Shown here: piece by piece, positions 17,798 to 26,220 of the stretch
How positions within the stretch are numbered: position 1 is the stretch's first letter
How the letters are laid out: each line of letters begins with the position of its first letter
NCBI RefSeq assembly: GCF_004365635.1
Contig: NZ_SOBH01000004.1
Location: forward strand, 124,001 to 188,000
Length of the DNA: 64,000 nt
Reading direction: 5' to 3'
From: Litoreibacter halocynthiae
GTDB taxonomy: Bacteria; Pseudomonadota; Alphaproteobacteria; Rhodobacterales; Rhodobacteraceae
The notes under the pieces: model-generated
What the model was told of the DNA's origin: nothing
What the model saw: only the letters and a program-made list of their open reading frames with translations
Databases searched by the model: none
Made by a program: the position numbers and the translations under genes

Positions 17798-19447
17798 TCA
17801 AGCACCTTCCTCGGTGTTTGCAAGCCGGCTCGACAGCAACCCTCCAGTCGCCTCGACGATTGGGTATGCCGTGTAGGTGAACGCGGTGTTCACCTGCTTC
17901 AAAGCGCGGATAGTTTCTTGATGCAGATTGCTGGTTTCAAGGCTTGCAACATTACCTTTGCGAAGGCGTTCAAGATGGTGCGCCTGAAGCCGCTGTTCCA
18001 CATCGCGGATGCGGTCTTTCTCTTCAACAAGCTGGATCGCAGCTTCCGCGTCTCCGGTCATCAGCACGTTCAATCCGAGTTGGACGTTAGACAATACCTG
18101 ATCGTGGAAATCACACAAATCGCGCCACCCGTCGTCCGAAAACGATAGCCCTTCCGCGTGCAGACGTTGAGCGTATTCGATTAAATTCGAAGACACCTGA
18201 TCACCTGCGTCTTCCAGATGGTTGGATATCGTCGCAATATCCATCGCACGTCTGGCCTGCCTGCCGGACAGAACACCTTCTTGAAGATGCGCAATGTATA
18301 GCTTCACCTCGAAATGCATTCGGTCAACTTCGTCCTCGCTATCAAGGATGGCGCGGTAGGTTTCATGATCCCAGTCGCGGAACAGTCCTAATACCGGAGT
18401 TAACATGGCGTGAACTTGCTCCCCCATCTCCAGAACTTCCCGCATTGCGCTTGCAAGTGCGCGGTCCGGATCAGTTAAGGCGGTATCCAGCGCGCTGATC
18501 CGGCGCGGTTTTGTCGGGGTGGTATCAGGAAGAATTATGCTTGCCACGCGCAGCATTGGATTGATCAACATCAACCCCAGCAGCAAAACCACGAGGTTAA
18601 AGACGAGATGTAGGTTTATCGATTGCACGGCGGCAGTCGCACCAAGCAGGCTAAGCTGATGTTGCCACTGCACCAAAATCAGCAACGCCAGCAACGCACC
18701 GCCCCCTCGGATCAGCAAGTTAGCGAACATGACCCGCCTTGCGGAGCGTGCGCCAGAGAGCGTCAGCAAAACAGGGATCGTCGCACCACCAAGATTGGCG
18801 CCAAGAACAATCGCCGCGGCCGCAGGCGCTAGAAGGACGCCCTCGGATGCCATGGCAACTACCGCAAGGACCGTCGCCACGCTAGAGTGGGTGACCCATG
18901 CTAACACCGCGCCAAGCAAGAATGAGGTGACAAGATCAGTCGACAAATAGGAGAATATCAGCGCCGTGATTTCGCTGTCCTGCAGCGGAGCTGTCGCGGT
19001 TCGGATCATCGAGAGCGAGGTAAGCACAAGCGCAATACCTATGATGATCCGGCCTGTCTGCTTGATGCGACGTGCGCGGCCTTTCAGAAATAGCCCCACG
19101 CCGATAACCAACAGTAATGGCACCAATACTGCGATTGGGGTCAGTAGAATTCGCGCGACAATAGACGAGCCGAGATCCGCACCGAGGATAACCGCGAGGC
19201 TGCTTGCCGCAGGAAGTGTGCCAGCCGATACGAAACCTGCGACCAACATCGCGACCGCGGTCGAACTTTGCATGGCAATAGCCGCGACCACGCCGCTTCC
19301 AGCTGCCGTCGACTTCCTCTGAGATGCCCGTCGCACCCCTGTACGAAGCGGGCCGGAAAACCCTCGTTCAATCCCGGTGCGCACCAGCCGCACAGACCAG
19401 AGCAGAAGCGCAATTGCGCCCGCAAGATTTCCGATTATCTGGATCAC
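17798..19447 (-). CDS. Na+/phosphate cotransporter family protein with PhoU-like domain
   Basis: A 549-residue NptA/YjbB-type protein. The membrane half holds two inverted Na/Pi cotransporter repeats, each with the key serine pair: AIAMQSSTAVAMLV near residue 62 and WVTHSSVATVLAVV near residue 190. The C-terminal 210 residues are helical and PhoU-like, starting about residue 330. Such proteins either take up phosphate or, like E. coli YjbB, export it. It is divergent from the DeoR regulator (199-base gap) and ends 155 bases before the FbpA/AfuA-like operon. Next to two possible organophosphate importers, an export or balancing role for phosphate is attractive but unproven. Confidence 0.88.
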   Translation of the reverse strand: MIQIIGNLAGAIALLLWSVRLVRTGIERGFSGPLRTGVRRASQRKSTAAGSGVVAAIAMQSSTAVAMLVAGFVSAGTLPAASSLAVILGADLGSSIVARILLTPIAVLVPLLLVIGVGLFLKGRARRIKQTGRIIIGIALVLTSLSMIRTATAPLQDSEITALIFSYLSTDLVTSFLLGAVLAWVTHSSVATVLAVVAMASEGVLLAPAAAAIVLGANLGGATIPVLLTLSGARSARRVMFANLLIRGGGALLALLILVQWQHQLSLLGATAAVQSINLHLVFNLVVLLLGLMLINPMLRVASIILPDTTPTKPRRISALDTALTDPDRALASAMREVLEMGEQVHAMLTPVLGLFRDWDHETYRAILDSEDEVDRMHFEVKLYIAHLQEGVLSGRQARRAMDIATISNHLEDAGDQVSSNLIEYAQRLHAEGLSFSDDGWRDLCDFHDQVLSNVQLGLNVLMTGDAEAAIQLVEEKDRIRDVEQRLQAHHLERLRKGNVASLETSNLHQETIRALKQVNTAFTYTAYPIVEATGGLLSSRLANTEEGA

Positions 19448-19557
19448 CTAGTTCATCCGATCCGAGTGTTCTCTCGCAAAATGGCGGACGAACATTGTCA
19501 CCACGCCGCACTGCCATACAGCAATCATTGGCATGATCCGAGCACCGAAATCTGCCT

Positions 19558-19580
19558 TATGCAACATTTTTTCTTGCATA
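19558..19580. promoter_or_regulatory. inverted repeat, candidate operator between npt-like and deoR-like genes
   Basis: Perfect 7-base arms TATGCAA (19558-19564) and TTGCATA (19574-19580) are separated by 9 bases, about 67 bases ahead of the DeoR-type start and 110 bases ahead of the Na/Pi gene. Its location in the divergent intergenic region fits an autoregulatory operator for the DeoR-type protein. That this protein binds it is inference. Confidence 0.4.
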
Positions 19581-19646
19581 TGGTTGGGAAACTCCACATT
19601 TTTGTACTCAAGTTGGGGATTCTCGCTCAAAAACCTGAAAGTGCGC

Positions 19647-20444
19647 ATGTCAGTTGACGTTGACCTTGAAACACGGCCGAAGCTGCGCAAGCAGGAACGA
19701 CGCAAGCACATCCTGTTCGAACTTCGACTGCGTCCACATGTCCGCATTTCCGAACTGGCTGATCGCTTTCGTGTATCAACGGAAACCATTCGACGTGATC
19801 TTGAGAAGTTAAGCGCTGACGGCCTTTTGGATCGCGCGCATGGCGGGGCGCTGGCCTTAACGTCCGGCCAGTACCCGACATTTGACGAGCGGGCGACGGC
19901 CCGTGTCGCAGAACGGGAGCGGATCGGGCGCAGGGCCGCAAATCTCGTGCAACCCGGCGAAACACTTATGGTTGATTCCGGTTCAACGACCCTGCAGCTT
20001 GCAAGGTTTCTTGCGTTTGACGGCACACCCTGCACAGTCATCACCAACAGCTTTCCAGTAGCAATGGCCCTTGGCCAAAGCGAGGTGACCAAAGTCATCA
20101 TCTGCCCCGGCGACTATCTCGCGTCCGAATCTGCGGTGATCGGAACCGATGCAATCGAGTTTCTAGAACGCCATTGTGTCGATAGATGCTTGATCGGCGC
20201 TTCGGCACTTTCCGAAAGAGGTCCGTCGGAAGCGATACGGGGATTTGCTGCAATCAAGCGCATTATGCTGCGCCAGAGTGCAGTATCACACCTTTTGATT
20301 GACGGTGAAAAATTTGGCCGCAAGAGTTTGGCGGAGGTGGGCGGCCTATCAGACGTGTCATCCATAATATCTGATCAAGCACCTACAGAGGATCTGGCCA
20401 AATCACTCGAGCGATCCAATGTCGAGGTGATTGTCGCTCGTTAG
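19647..20444 (+). CDS. DeoR/GlpR family transcriptional regulator
   Basis: A 265-residue regulator. An N-terminal helix-turn-helix is visible (RISELADRFRVSTETIRRDLEKL, about residues 33-55) with the DeoR hallmark TIRRDL followed by RAHGGAL. The C-terminal sensor domain has VDSGSTTLQLARFL and TNSFPVAMAL and ends with LLIDGEKFGRKS; in this family it senses a phosphorylated sugar or polyol. The ATG at 19647 was chosen for the HTH position; a longer frame is open upstream. The phnD-like gene starts 58 bases after the stop codon in the same direction, so this protein probably controls the transporter operon. This supports a phosphorylated organic substrate rather than Pho-regulon control, for which no Pho box was recognised. 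Confidence 0.88.
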   Translation: MSVDVDLETRPKLRKQERRKHILFELRLRPHVRISELADRFRVSTETIRRDLEKLSADGLLDRAHGGALALTSGQYPTFDERATARVAERERIGRRAANLVQPGETLMVDSGSTTLQLARFLAFDGTPCTVITNSFPVAMALGQSEVTKVIICPGDYLASESAVIGTDAIEFLERHCVDRCLIGASALSERGPSEAIRGFAAIKRIMLRQSAVSHLLIDGEKFGRKSLAEVGGLSDVSSIISDQAPTEDLAKSLERSNVEVIVAR

Positions 20445-20502
20445 CATACAAACACCTGTTCTGAAGAAGCAGGTGCAATTGAAAACCAAGGGAGGAAAGA
20501 AC

Positions 20503-21480
20503 ATGAGTAAACTAAAAAAACTACTGGCTACGACCGGCGCAATTGCCGCGATGTCGATCGCCGCTACTGGGGCTTGGGCACAAGACTGCCCGCGTGGCGA
20601 CCTGGATGCGCGCTATTGCGACCGTGACGGTGATCTGATTGCCGACATTCCGACAGATGAGTCCGAACTGCTGGATCCGAACCCGCTGATCTTCGCATAC
20701 ACGCCAGTTGAAGATCCGGCAGTGTACAAAACGGCTTGGTCGGATTTCCTTGATCACATGAAGGAGAAAACCGGCAAAGATATCGTGTTTTTCCCTGTGC
20801 AATCGAACGCTGCCCAGATTGAGGCTATGCGCTCTGGCCGCCTCCATATTTCGGGCTTCAATACTGGCTCCAATCCGCTTGCAGTGAACTGTGCTGGCTT
20901 CCGTCCATTCACGATTATGGCCTCGAAGGACGGTGGCTTCGGCTATGAGATGGAGATCATCACTTATCCGGGCTCTGGCGTGGAAAAGGTTGAGGACATT
21001 AAAGGCAAGCAACTGGCCTTTACTGCACCCACGTCAAACTCTGGGTTCAAAGCGCCATCCGCCATTCTGAAATCCGAATACGGGATGGAAGCAGAGCGTG
21101 ATTTCGAGCCTGCCTTCTCGGGCAAGCACGACAACACGATCCTTGGTGTGGCGAATAAAGACTACACCGCGGGTGCGATCGCAAACTCGGTTCTGTCCCG
21201 CATGATCGACCGCGACGTGGTCAAGCCGGAGCAGATTGTTTCGATCTACAAATCGCAGACATTCCCGACGACGGGCTTTGGCACGGTCTACAACCTAAAG
21301 CCGGAACTTCAGGAGAAGATCAAAGACGCATTCTTCAGCTTTGAATGGGAAGGCTCCTCACTGCTGGAAGAATTCTCCAAATCCGGCGAGGAACAGTTCC
21401 TTGAGATGAACTACAAGGAATTCTGGGACGTGATCCGTAAAATCGATGCAGCAAACGGCGTAAGCTATTCTTGCCAATAA
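20503..21480 (+). CDS. phnD: phosphonate-type ABC transporter substrate-binding protein (PhnD family)
   Basis: A 325-residue periplasmic binding protein with a signal peptide (cleavage after AWA, residue 26). Family features: PLIFAYTPVEDP, FFPVQSNAAQIEAMRSGRLH, GKQLAFTAPTSNSGFKAPSAIL (the phosphate-moiety-binding region of PhnD/PtxB) and AIANSVLSRM. PhnD-type proteins bind phosphonates, phosphite or phosphate esters; the ligand is not clear. GGGAGGAAAG gives a strong ribosome site for the ATG at 20503. A 6-base inverted repeat (20453-20458 and 20470-20475) lies between deoR and this gene. The phnC, phnE, phnE and HAD genes follow in the same direction. Confidence 0.88.
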   Translation: MSKLKKLLATTGAIAAMSIAATGAWAQDCPRGDLDARYCDRDGDLIADIPTDESELLDPNPLIFAYTPVEDPAVYKTAWSDFLDHMKEKTGKDIVFFPVQSNAAQIEAMRSGRLHISGFNTGSNPLAVNCAGFRPFTIMASKDGGFGYEMEIITYPGSGVEKVEDIKGKQLAFTAPTSNSGFKAPSAILKSEYGMEAERDFEPAFSGKHDNTILGVANKDYTAGAIANSVLSRMIDRDVVKPEQIVSIYKSQTFPTTGFGTVYNLKPELQEKIKDAFFSFEWEGSSLLEEFSKSGEEQFLEMNYKEFWDVIRKIDAANGVSYSCQ

Positions 21481-21491
21481 TATAATCTAAA

Positions 21492-21517
21492 CGGCGGCGC
21501 TCATTTGGGCGCCGCCG
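21492..21517 (+). repeat. GC-rich hairpin between phnD and phnC
   Basis: Perfect 9-base arms CGGCGGCGC (21492-21500) and GCGCCGCCG (21509-21517) flank an 8-base loop; no T run follows, so it is probably not a full terminator. Such hairpins after binding-protein genes commonly protect the 3' end of that part of the message or weaken read-through, giving more binding protein than ATPase. Here this is inference. Confidence 0.6.
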
Positions 21518-21544
21518 AACCGACTACGTCAACTGAGGCTGGAC

Positions 21545-22342
21545 ATGCTGAAACTCAAAAAGCTCGTGAAAACTTATCCCACGGGCGATCAGGCTTTGAA
21601 GTCGATCGATCTCGAAATGCCTGAAGGGCAAGTGCTGGCGCTGATCGGCCCCTCTGGTGCGGGCAAATCAACCCTGATCCGCTGCATTAACCGGCTGGTT
21701 GAGCCGACATCTGGAGAGGTCTGGCTGGACGAAACCGAACTTACACACTTGAAATCTTCGGGCCTGCGCCGCGCGCGGCGCGAGATGGGAATGATCTTTC
21801 AAGAATATGCCTTGGTCGAACGCCTGACCGTGATGGAAAACGTTCTCTCCGGCAGGCTTGGCTATGTCGGCTTCTGGCGCAGCCTTACTCGCCGCTATCC
21901 ACAATCAGATGTAGATGAGGCGTTCCGCCTTCTGGATCGCGTGGGACTGCTAGCGATGGCCGATAAACGCGCCGACGAACTGTCCGGTGGTCAACGGCAA
22001 CGCGTCGGCATCTGTCGTGCACTTATCCAGAACCCGAAACTGCTACTCGTGGACGAGCCAACGGCATCACTTGACCCAAAAACCAGCCGCCAGATCATGC
22101 GCCTGATTTGCGAGCTTTGCGCGGAACGCGGCCTCGCGGCGATCATCAACATCCATGACGTCGCCTTAGCGCAGATGTTCGTTCAGCGTGTCGTCGGACT
22201 TCGTTTTGGCGCGATGGAATTCGACGGCCCACCAGAGGCCCTGACACCAGATGTTCTGACAACGATCTATGGCGAAGAAGACTGGGAAGCGACGATCAAG
22301 AAGGTCGACGACGACGGCAACGAAATCGAGGCCGCCGAATGA
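21545..22342 (+). CDS. phnC: phosphonate-type ABC transporter ATP-binding protein
   Basis: A 265-residue ATPase of the PhnC family. Visible motifs: Walker [10 protein letters not shown] (residues 35-43), Q-loop in [21 protein letters not shown] (the segment typical of PhnC), signature [15 protein letters not shown], Walker [14 protein letters not shown], and INIHDVALA as the H-loop. It powers the two membrane proteins encoded next. The start of the following phnE overlaps its end by 4 bases (ATGA). Confidence 0.92.
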   Translation: MLKLKKLVKTYPTGDQALKSIDLEMPEGQVLALIGPSGAGKSTLIRCINRLVEPTSGEVWLDETELTHLKSSGLRRARREMGMIFQEYALVERLTVMENVLSGRLGYVGFWRSLTRRYPQSDVDEAFRLLDRVGLLAMADKRADELSGGQRQRVGICRALIQNPKLLLVDEPTASLDPKTSRQIMRLICELCAERGLAAIINIHDVALAQMFVQRVVGLRFGAMEFDGPPEALTPDVLTTIYGEEDWEATIKKVDDDGNEIEAAE

Positions 22343-23151
22343 GCACCGAACTAGAAGCAATCCTTGGCAAAACATGGCGCCGACCACCCTTTGTCACAAA
22401 CCCGATGCTGCGTTGGGGGCTTTTGAGCGCGTTCTGCGCCTACATGGTCGCCGCCTACATGACGATCGAGATTAACTGGTCCCGCGTATACGAGGGATTG
22501 GATCGCGGTGGACAATTCATCCTAGCTTTCATGACACCCGATTTCGTCTCTCGTGCTTCGGATATCTGGAGCGGTTTGCTGGAAAGCATTATCATAACCG
22601 TCGCAGCATCGGTGGTTGGCATACTGATTTCCATCCCAATCGGCTTGGGCGCGGCACGCAATATCGCACCGCTGCCCGTATATATGATCTGCCGTGGTAT
22701 CGTTGCCATCAGCCGTGCTCTGCAAGAAATCATTGTGGCGATCCTGCTCGTTGCCATTTTCGGCTTCGGCCCTCTCGCTGGCTTCCTTACGTTAAGTTTC
22801 GCGACCATCGGTTTCCTATCCAAACTGTTAGCCGAGGATATCGAAAGCATGGACCGTTCACAGGCCGAGGCCGTTCGCGCGTCTGGCGCACGTTGGGCGC
22901 AGTGGATCAACTACGGCGTGCAACCTCAGGTTATGCCCCGGCTGGTCGGGCTTTCAATATACCGGCTCGACATCAACTTCCGTGAAAGTGCGATCCTTGG
23001 CTTGGTCGGTGCAGGTGGCATCGGGGCTACATTGAACACCGCATTTGACCGCTATGAGTACGATACAGCCGCAGCAATCCTGATCCTGATCATCGTGATC
23101 GTCATGGCGCTGGAATACATCTCCGGCATCGTTCGAGCGAGGGTTCAGTAA
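22339..23151 (+). CDS. phnE: phosphonate-type ABC transporter permease
   Basis: A 270-residue inner-membrane permease. About six hydrophobic segments; the cytoplasmic coupling loop [21 protein letters not shown] with [23 protein letters not shown] is the PhnE pattern. It is the first of two PhnE paralogues, which together would form the channel with two copies of PhnC. It overlaps phnC by 4 bases and the next permease by 1 base (TAATG). Confidence 0.9.
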   Translation: MSTELEAILGKTWRRPPFVTNPMLRWGLLSAFCAYMVAAYMTIEINWSRVYEGLDRGGQFILAFMTPDFVSRASDIWSGLLESIIITVAASVVGILISIPIGLGAARNIAPLPVYMICRGIVAISRALQEIIVAILLVAIFGFGPLAGFLTLSFATIGFLSKLLAEDIESMDRSQAEAVRASGARWAQWINYGVQPQVMPRLVGLSIYRLDINFRESAILGLVGAGGIGATLNTAFDRYEYDTAAAILILIIVIVMALEYISGIVRARVQ

Positions 23152-23966
23152 TGCCTGTAAAGCACCAAAACGGCACCGACATCTGGCGGCGCAGGACGAC
23201 CAAGCAATCTGTAGCGCACTCGGCAATGTGGCTCACAGGGCTCGCAATATTCGCCGTTTGCTGGCAGCAGATATCAAACGCGACCACATGGTTCTTCGTT
23301 TGGGATGCGCCGCGTATTGCAAGTGACATCTGGACCCGCGCGACACCGCCACGCTGGGAATACATTAGCCAACTGGGTCGGCCGATCTGGGATACATTGA
23401 ACATCGCAACGCTCGGTACGCTGATCTCGTTATGCCTTGCCGTTCCGGTGGCGTTTCTGGCGGCAAGCAACACCACACCTTCGCGCCTTTTCATCCGGCC
23501 AATTGCCCTGTTGATTATCGTCGCGACCCGCTCGATTAATTCGCTGATCTGGGCGCTGCTGCTTATCGCAATCATTGGGCCCGGCGTGTTTGCGGGCGTG
23601 GTCGCAATCGCGATCCGCTCTATCGGTTTTTGCGCGAAGCTTCTGTACGAGGCCATCGAAGAAATCGACGCCGTTCAAGTTGAAGCCATCACCGCGACGG
23701 GCGCTTCTCGCTGGCAGGTTATGGCCTACGGGATTGTTCCCCAGATCATGCCAGCCTTCGCGGGGATTGCCGTGTTTCGCTGGGACATCAACATTCGTGA
23801 GTCAACGGTATTGGGCCTAGTAGGTGCCGGTGGCATCGGGCTTCAGCTTTCATCGTCGCTGAATGTGCTGGCTTGGCCGCAGGTTAGCTTAATCCTGCTC
23901 GTAATCCTCGTTGCGGTTGTGATCAGCGAATGGGTCTCCGCCAAAGTCCGCGGAGCAATCATTTGA
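23151..23966 (+). CDS. phnE: phosphonate-type ABC transporter permease, second subunit
   Basis: A 271-residue paralogue of the preceding PhnE, with the coupling loop EAITATGASRWQVMAYGIVPQ and the C-terminal [19 protein letters not shown]. Two phnE genes in a row are common for PhnE-type importers in alphaproteobacteria and imply a heterodimeric channel. It starts with an ATG that overlaps the stop codon of the first permease gene and ends 5 bases before the HAD-type gene. Confidence 0.9.
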   Translation: MPVKHQNGTDIWRRRTTKQSVAHSAMWLTGLAIFAVCWQQISNATTWFFVWDAPRIASDIWTRATPPRWEYISQLGRPIWDTLNIATLGTLISLCLAVPVAFLAASNTTPSRLFIRPIALLIIVATRSINSLIWALLLIAIIGPGVFAGVVAIAIRSIGFCAKLLYEAIEEIDAVQVEAITATGASRWQVMAYGIVPQIMPAFAGIAVFRWDINIRESTVLGLVGAGGIGLQLSSSLNVLAWPQVSLILLVILVAVVISEWVSAKVRGAII

Positions 23967-23971
23967 GCGGA

Positions 23972-24871
23972 ATGGATACCACCAAAGCTCTCGCTGCGTA
24001 TGAAGCAGTCCGGCACCGGCTACCCGATGTCGTTCCGCCCAAAAAGAAACCTCAGTTCGTCGCTACGTTGGAGGACATAGCAGATCAATATGATGCGTTT
24101 CTTCTAGACGCTTTCGGTGTTCTGAATATCGGAGAAACCGCGATCCCCGGCGTGGTGGAACGGATCCAAATGCTCAAGTCACGGGGTAAACAGATCATCG
24201 TCGTGTCCAACGCCGCCGGGTTTCCGCATGCAACATTGATGGAAAAATACCAACGGCTTGGATATGATTTCGCACCAGAGGACGTGATCACCAGTCGTGC
24301 GACTTTACTATCGGCCATTGGGTCAGGTGAAGGTAAGCATTTTGGGCTCATGGCAACGCCGAAAGCAGGTTTGCGTGACCTTGAAAGCTTGAATGTAAGC
24401 TATCTGGAAGAAGACCCCGCCGTTTATGAAAAAGTCGATGGCTTCTTGATGATCGGCAGCGCCGCATGGACAGAAGGTCGCCAATCGCTGCTAGTGCAGG
24501 CATTGAGGCAACGACCCAGACCGGTTTGGGTAGGCAATCCCGACATCGTCGCTCCGCGCGAAACAGGCTTTTCAACCGAACCGGGATATTTTGCCCACAG
24601 ACTTGCCGACGAGGCCGATATAGCACCGAAATTCTTCGGCAAACCCTTCGGGAATATATTCGAGCTGGCCTTTCAGCGCCTGAATCGCAACACCTCGCGT
24701 GATCGCGTGGTGATGGTCGGCGACAGCCTACATACGGATATTTTGGGCGCACAATCCGCCGGAATAGCTTCGGCCCTGATTGCAGATTACGGGTTTTTCG
24801 CTGGCTATGACGTGCAAAGCGCAATTGTTGCATCAGGGATTCTGCCTGATCATATCGTGTCGCGCCCCTGA
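23972..24871 (+). CDS. HAD superfamily class IIA hydrolase (NagD-like)
   Basis: A 299-residue HAD protein of the class IIA (NagD-like) group. Motif I is LLDAFGVLN, with the nucleophile D46 but Phe48 in place of the usual second aspartate; motif II is VVSNAAG, the lysine of motif III is in FFGKPFGN, and motif IV is VGDSLHTDILGAQ. The D+2 replacement also occurs in the TIGR01459 subgroup as I know it, and it casts doubt on a classic phosphatase mechanism. It directly follows the phn-type importer genes, so cleavage of the imported phosphate compound inside the cell is a plausible role. The ATG at 23972 is taken; an upstream frame overlaps the permease gene. Confidence 0.85.
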   Translation: MDTTKALAAYEAVRHRLPDVVPPKKKPQFVATLEDIADQYDAFLLDAFGVLNIGETAIPGVVERIQMLKSRGKQIIVVSNAAGFPHATLMEKYQRLGYDFAPEDVITSRATLLSAIGSGEGKHFGLMATPKAGLRDLESLNVSYLEEDPAVYEKVDGFLMIGSAAWTEGRQSLLVQALRQRPRPVWVGNPDIVAPRETGFSTEPGYFAHRLADEADIAPKFFGKPFGNIFELAFQRLNRNTSRDRVVMVGDSLHTDILGAQSAGIASALIADYGFFAGYDVQSAIVASGILPDHIVSRP

Positions 24872-24960
24872 CATATCACGGACTTCCGGACCCAATGTGC
24901 AACAACAATGAGCCCTGCGTTGCGAATGTAGCGTGCTCCAGCGGTTGAGCATTCAAAATA

Positions 24961-25037
24961 TGGTGACCCCGGCAGGATTCGAACCTGCAACCTGCCCCTT
25001 AGGAGGGGGCTGCTCTATCCAGTTGAGCCACGGGACC
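24961..25037 (-). tRNA. tRNA-Arg (anticodon CCT)
   Basis: The cloverleaf folds on the minus strand: acceptor GGTCCCG with CGGGGTC (two wobbles), D-arm GCTC/GAGC, anticodon arm GCCCC-CTCCTAA-GGGGC with anticodon CCT in the loop, T-arm GCAGG-TTCGAAT-CCTGC, and an encoded CCA end. This tRNA reads AGG codons. It stands at the junction between the transport block and the LacI-YihY-polysaccharide region. Confidence 0.97.
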
Positions 25038-25127
25038 ACGGAAACTGTATGGCGTCTTTAACGAAGGGCAGGCAACCCTAAATGCCATCACAGTTGCGCC
25101 TTGGAGTGGGGCTTGTTTAGCGCTATC

Positions 25128-26204
25128 ATGTCTCACACTCAAAAGTTGACGAGATACACATTGGCCGAACGCTCAAGCCCCGAATACCGCCACCAGCTCA
25201 CCCTTCGAGACGTGTCGGAGGCGTCTGGGGTAAGTGAAATGACCGTAAGCCGCGTGTTAAGAAACCGTGGGGAGGTCTCAGACAAGACTCGCGAAAAGGT
25301 TCTGCTTGCCGCCCGACAGCTTGGCTATGTCCCGAACAAAATTGCTGGGGCTCTTGCCTCTAACCGGGTGAATCTGGTGGGCGTGATCATTCCCTCCTTG
25401 TCCAACATGGTGTTTCCGGAAGTGATGATGGGGATATCAAAGGTTCTTGATGGCACACCTTTGCAGCCGGTCGTTGGCGTCACCGACTACGTTCCCGAAA
25501 AAGAAGAGAAAGTCATATTCGAGATGCTGTCATGGCGTCCATCGGGCTTGATCATCGCCGGACTTGAACACACAGATGCCGCGCGTCGCATGATGGAAAA
25601 CGCCGGCGTCCCCGTTGTCGAGATAATGGACGTGGACGGTTCTGCGGTTGACGCCGCGGTTGGCATTTCCCACACACGTGCTGGCCGCGAGACTGCGAAA
25701 GAAATTTTGAAGCGCGGGTATCGCAAAATCGGCTTCCTTGGCACCAAGATGCCGCTCGACCACCGCGCCAGGAAACGGTTCGAGGGGTTCGAAGCGGTCT
25801 TGCGTGAGAACGGACTAAGTCTTGAGGCAGAAGAGTATTACTCCGGTGGTTCCGCCTTGGGTAAAGGTCGCGAAATGACCGCGAATATTCTCAAGAAGAA
25901 TAAGGATTTGGACTTCCTCTATTACTCCAACGACATGATTGGTGCGGGAGGCCTGCTGTACTGCCTGGAAGCAGGAATTGACGTTCCCGGGAAGTTGGGG
26001 CTGGCAGGATTCAACGGTGTGGAATTGATAGACGGATTGCCTCGCAAATTGGCCACTATGGATAGCTGCCGCGTTGAGATCGGGAAGGCTGCCGCACAAA
26101 TCATAGCGAACGAAGCCGATGGTTCTGTTGACGCCGCTGCGGAGAAACGCGTTGAGCTGTCTCCGATATTTGCCCCAGGCGACACTCTACGTCCAATGCC
26201 GTAG
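25128..26204 (+). CDS. LacI family transcriptional regulator (GntR-type)
   Basis: A regulator of about 358 residues. The N-terminal helix-turn-helix is visible as LRDVSEASGVSEMTVSRVLRN with the hinge region AARQLGYVPNKIAGALAS, and the periplasmic-binding-like sensor domain follows with VGVIIPSLSNMVFPEVMMGI and a C-terminal LAGFNGVEL. The closest type I recognise is the gluconate repressor GntR of the LacI family, hence sugar-acid sensing is possible. The target is unknown: neighbours are a tRNA and a YihY gene, with no sugar operon beside it; the uxaC-uxuB operon lies about 8 kb away. The start at 25128 has no clear ribosome site; a TTG 27 bases upstream is possible. Confidence 0.85.
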   Translation: MSHTQKLTRYTLAERSSPEYRHQLTLRDVSEASGVSEMTVSRVLRNRGEVSDKTREKVLLAARQLGYVPNKIAGALASNRVNLVGVIIPSLSNMVFPEVMMGISKVLDGTPLQPVVGVTDYVPEKEEKVIFEMLSWRPSGLIIAGLEHTDAARRMMENAGVPVVEIMDVDGSAVDAAVGISHTRAGRETAKEILKRGYRKIGFLGTKMPLDHRARKRFEGFEAVLRENGLSLEAEEYYSGGSALGKGREMTANILKKNKDLDFLYYSNDMIGAGGLLYCLEAGIDVPGKLGLAGFNGVELIDGLPRKLATMDSCRVEIGKAAAQIIANEADGSVDAAAEKRVELSPIFAPGDTLRPMP

Positions 26205-26220
26205 TCGTGGCTTTGGCGCG

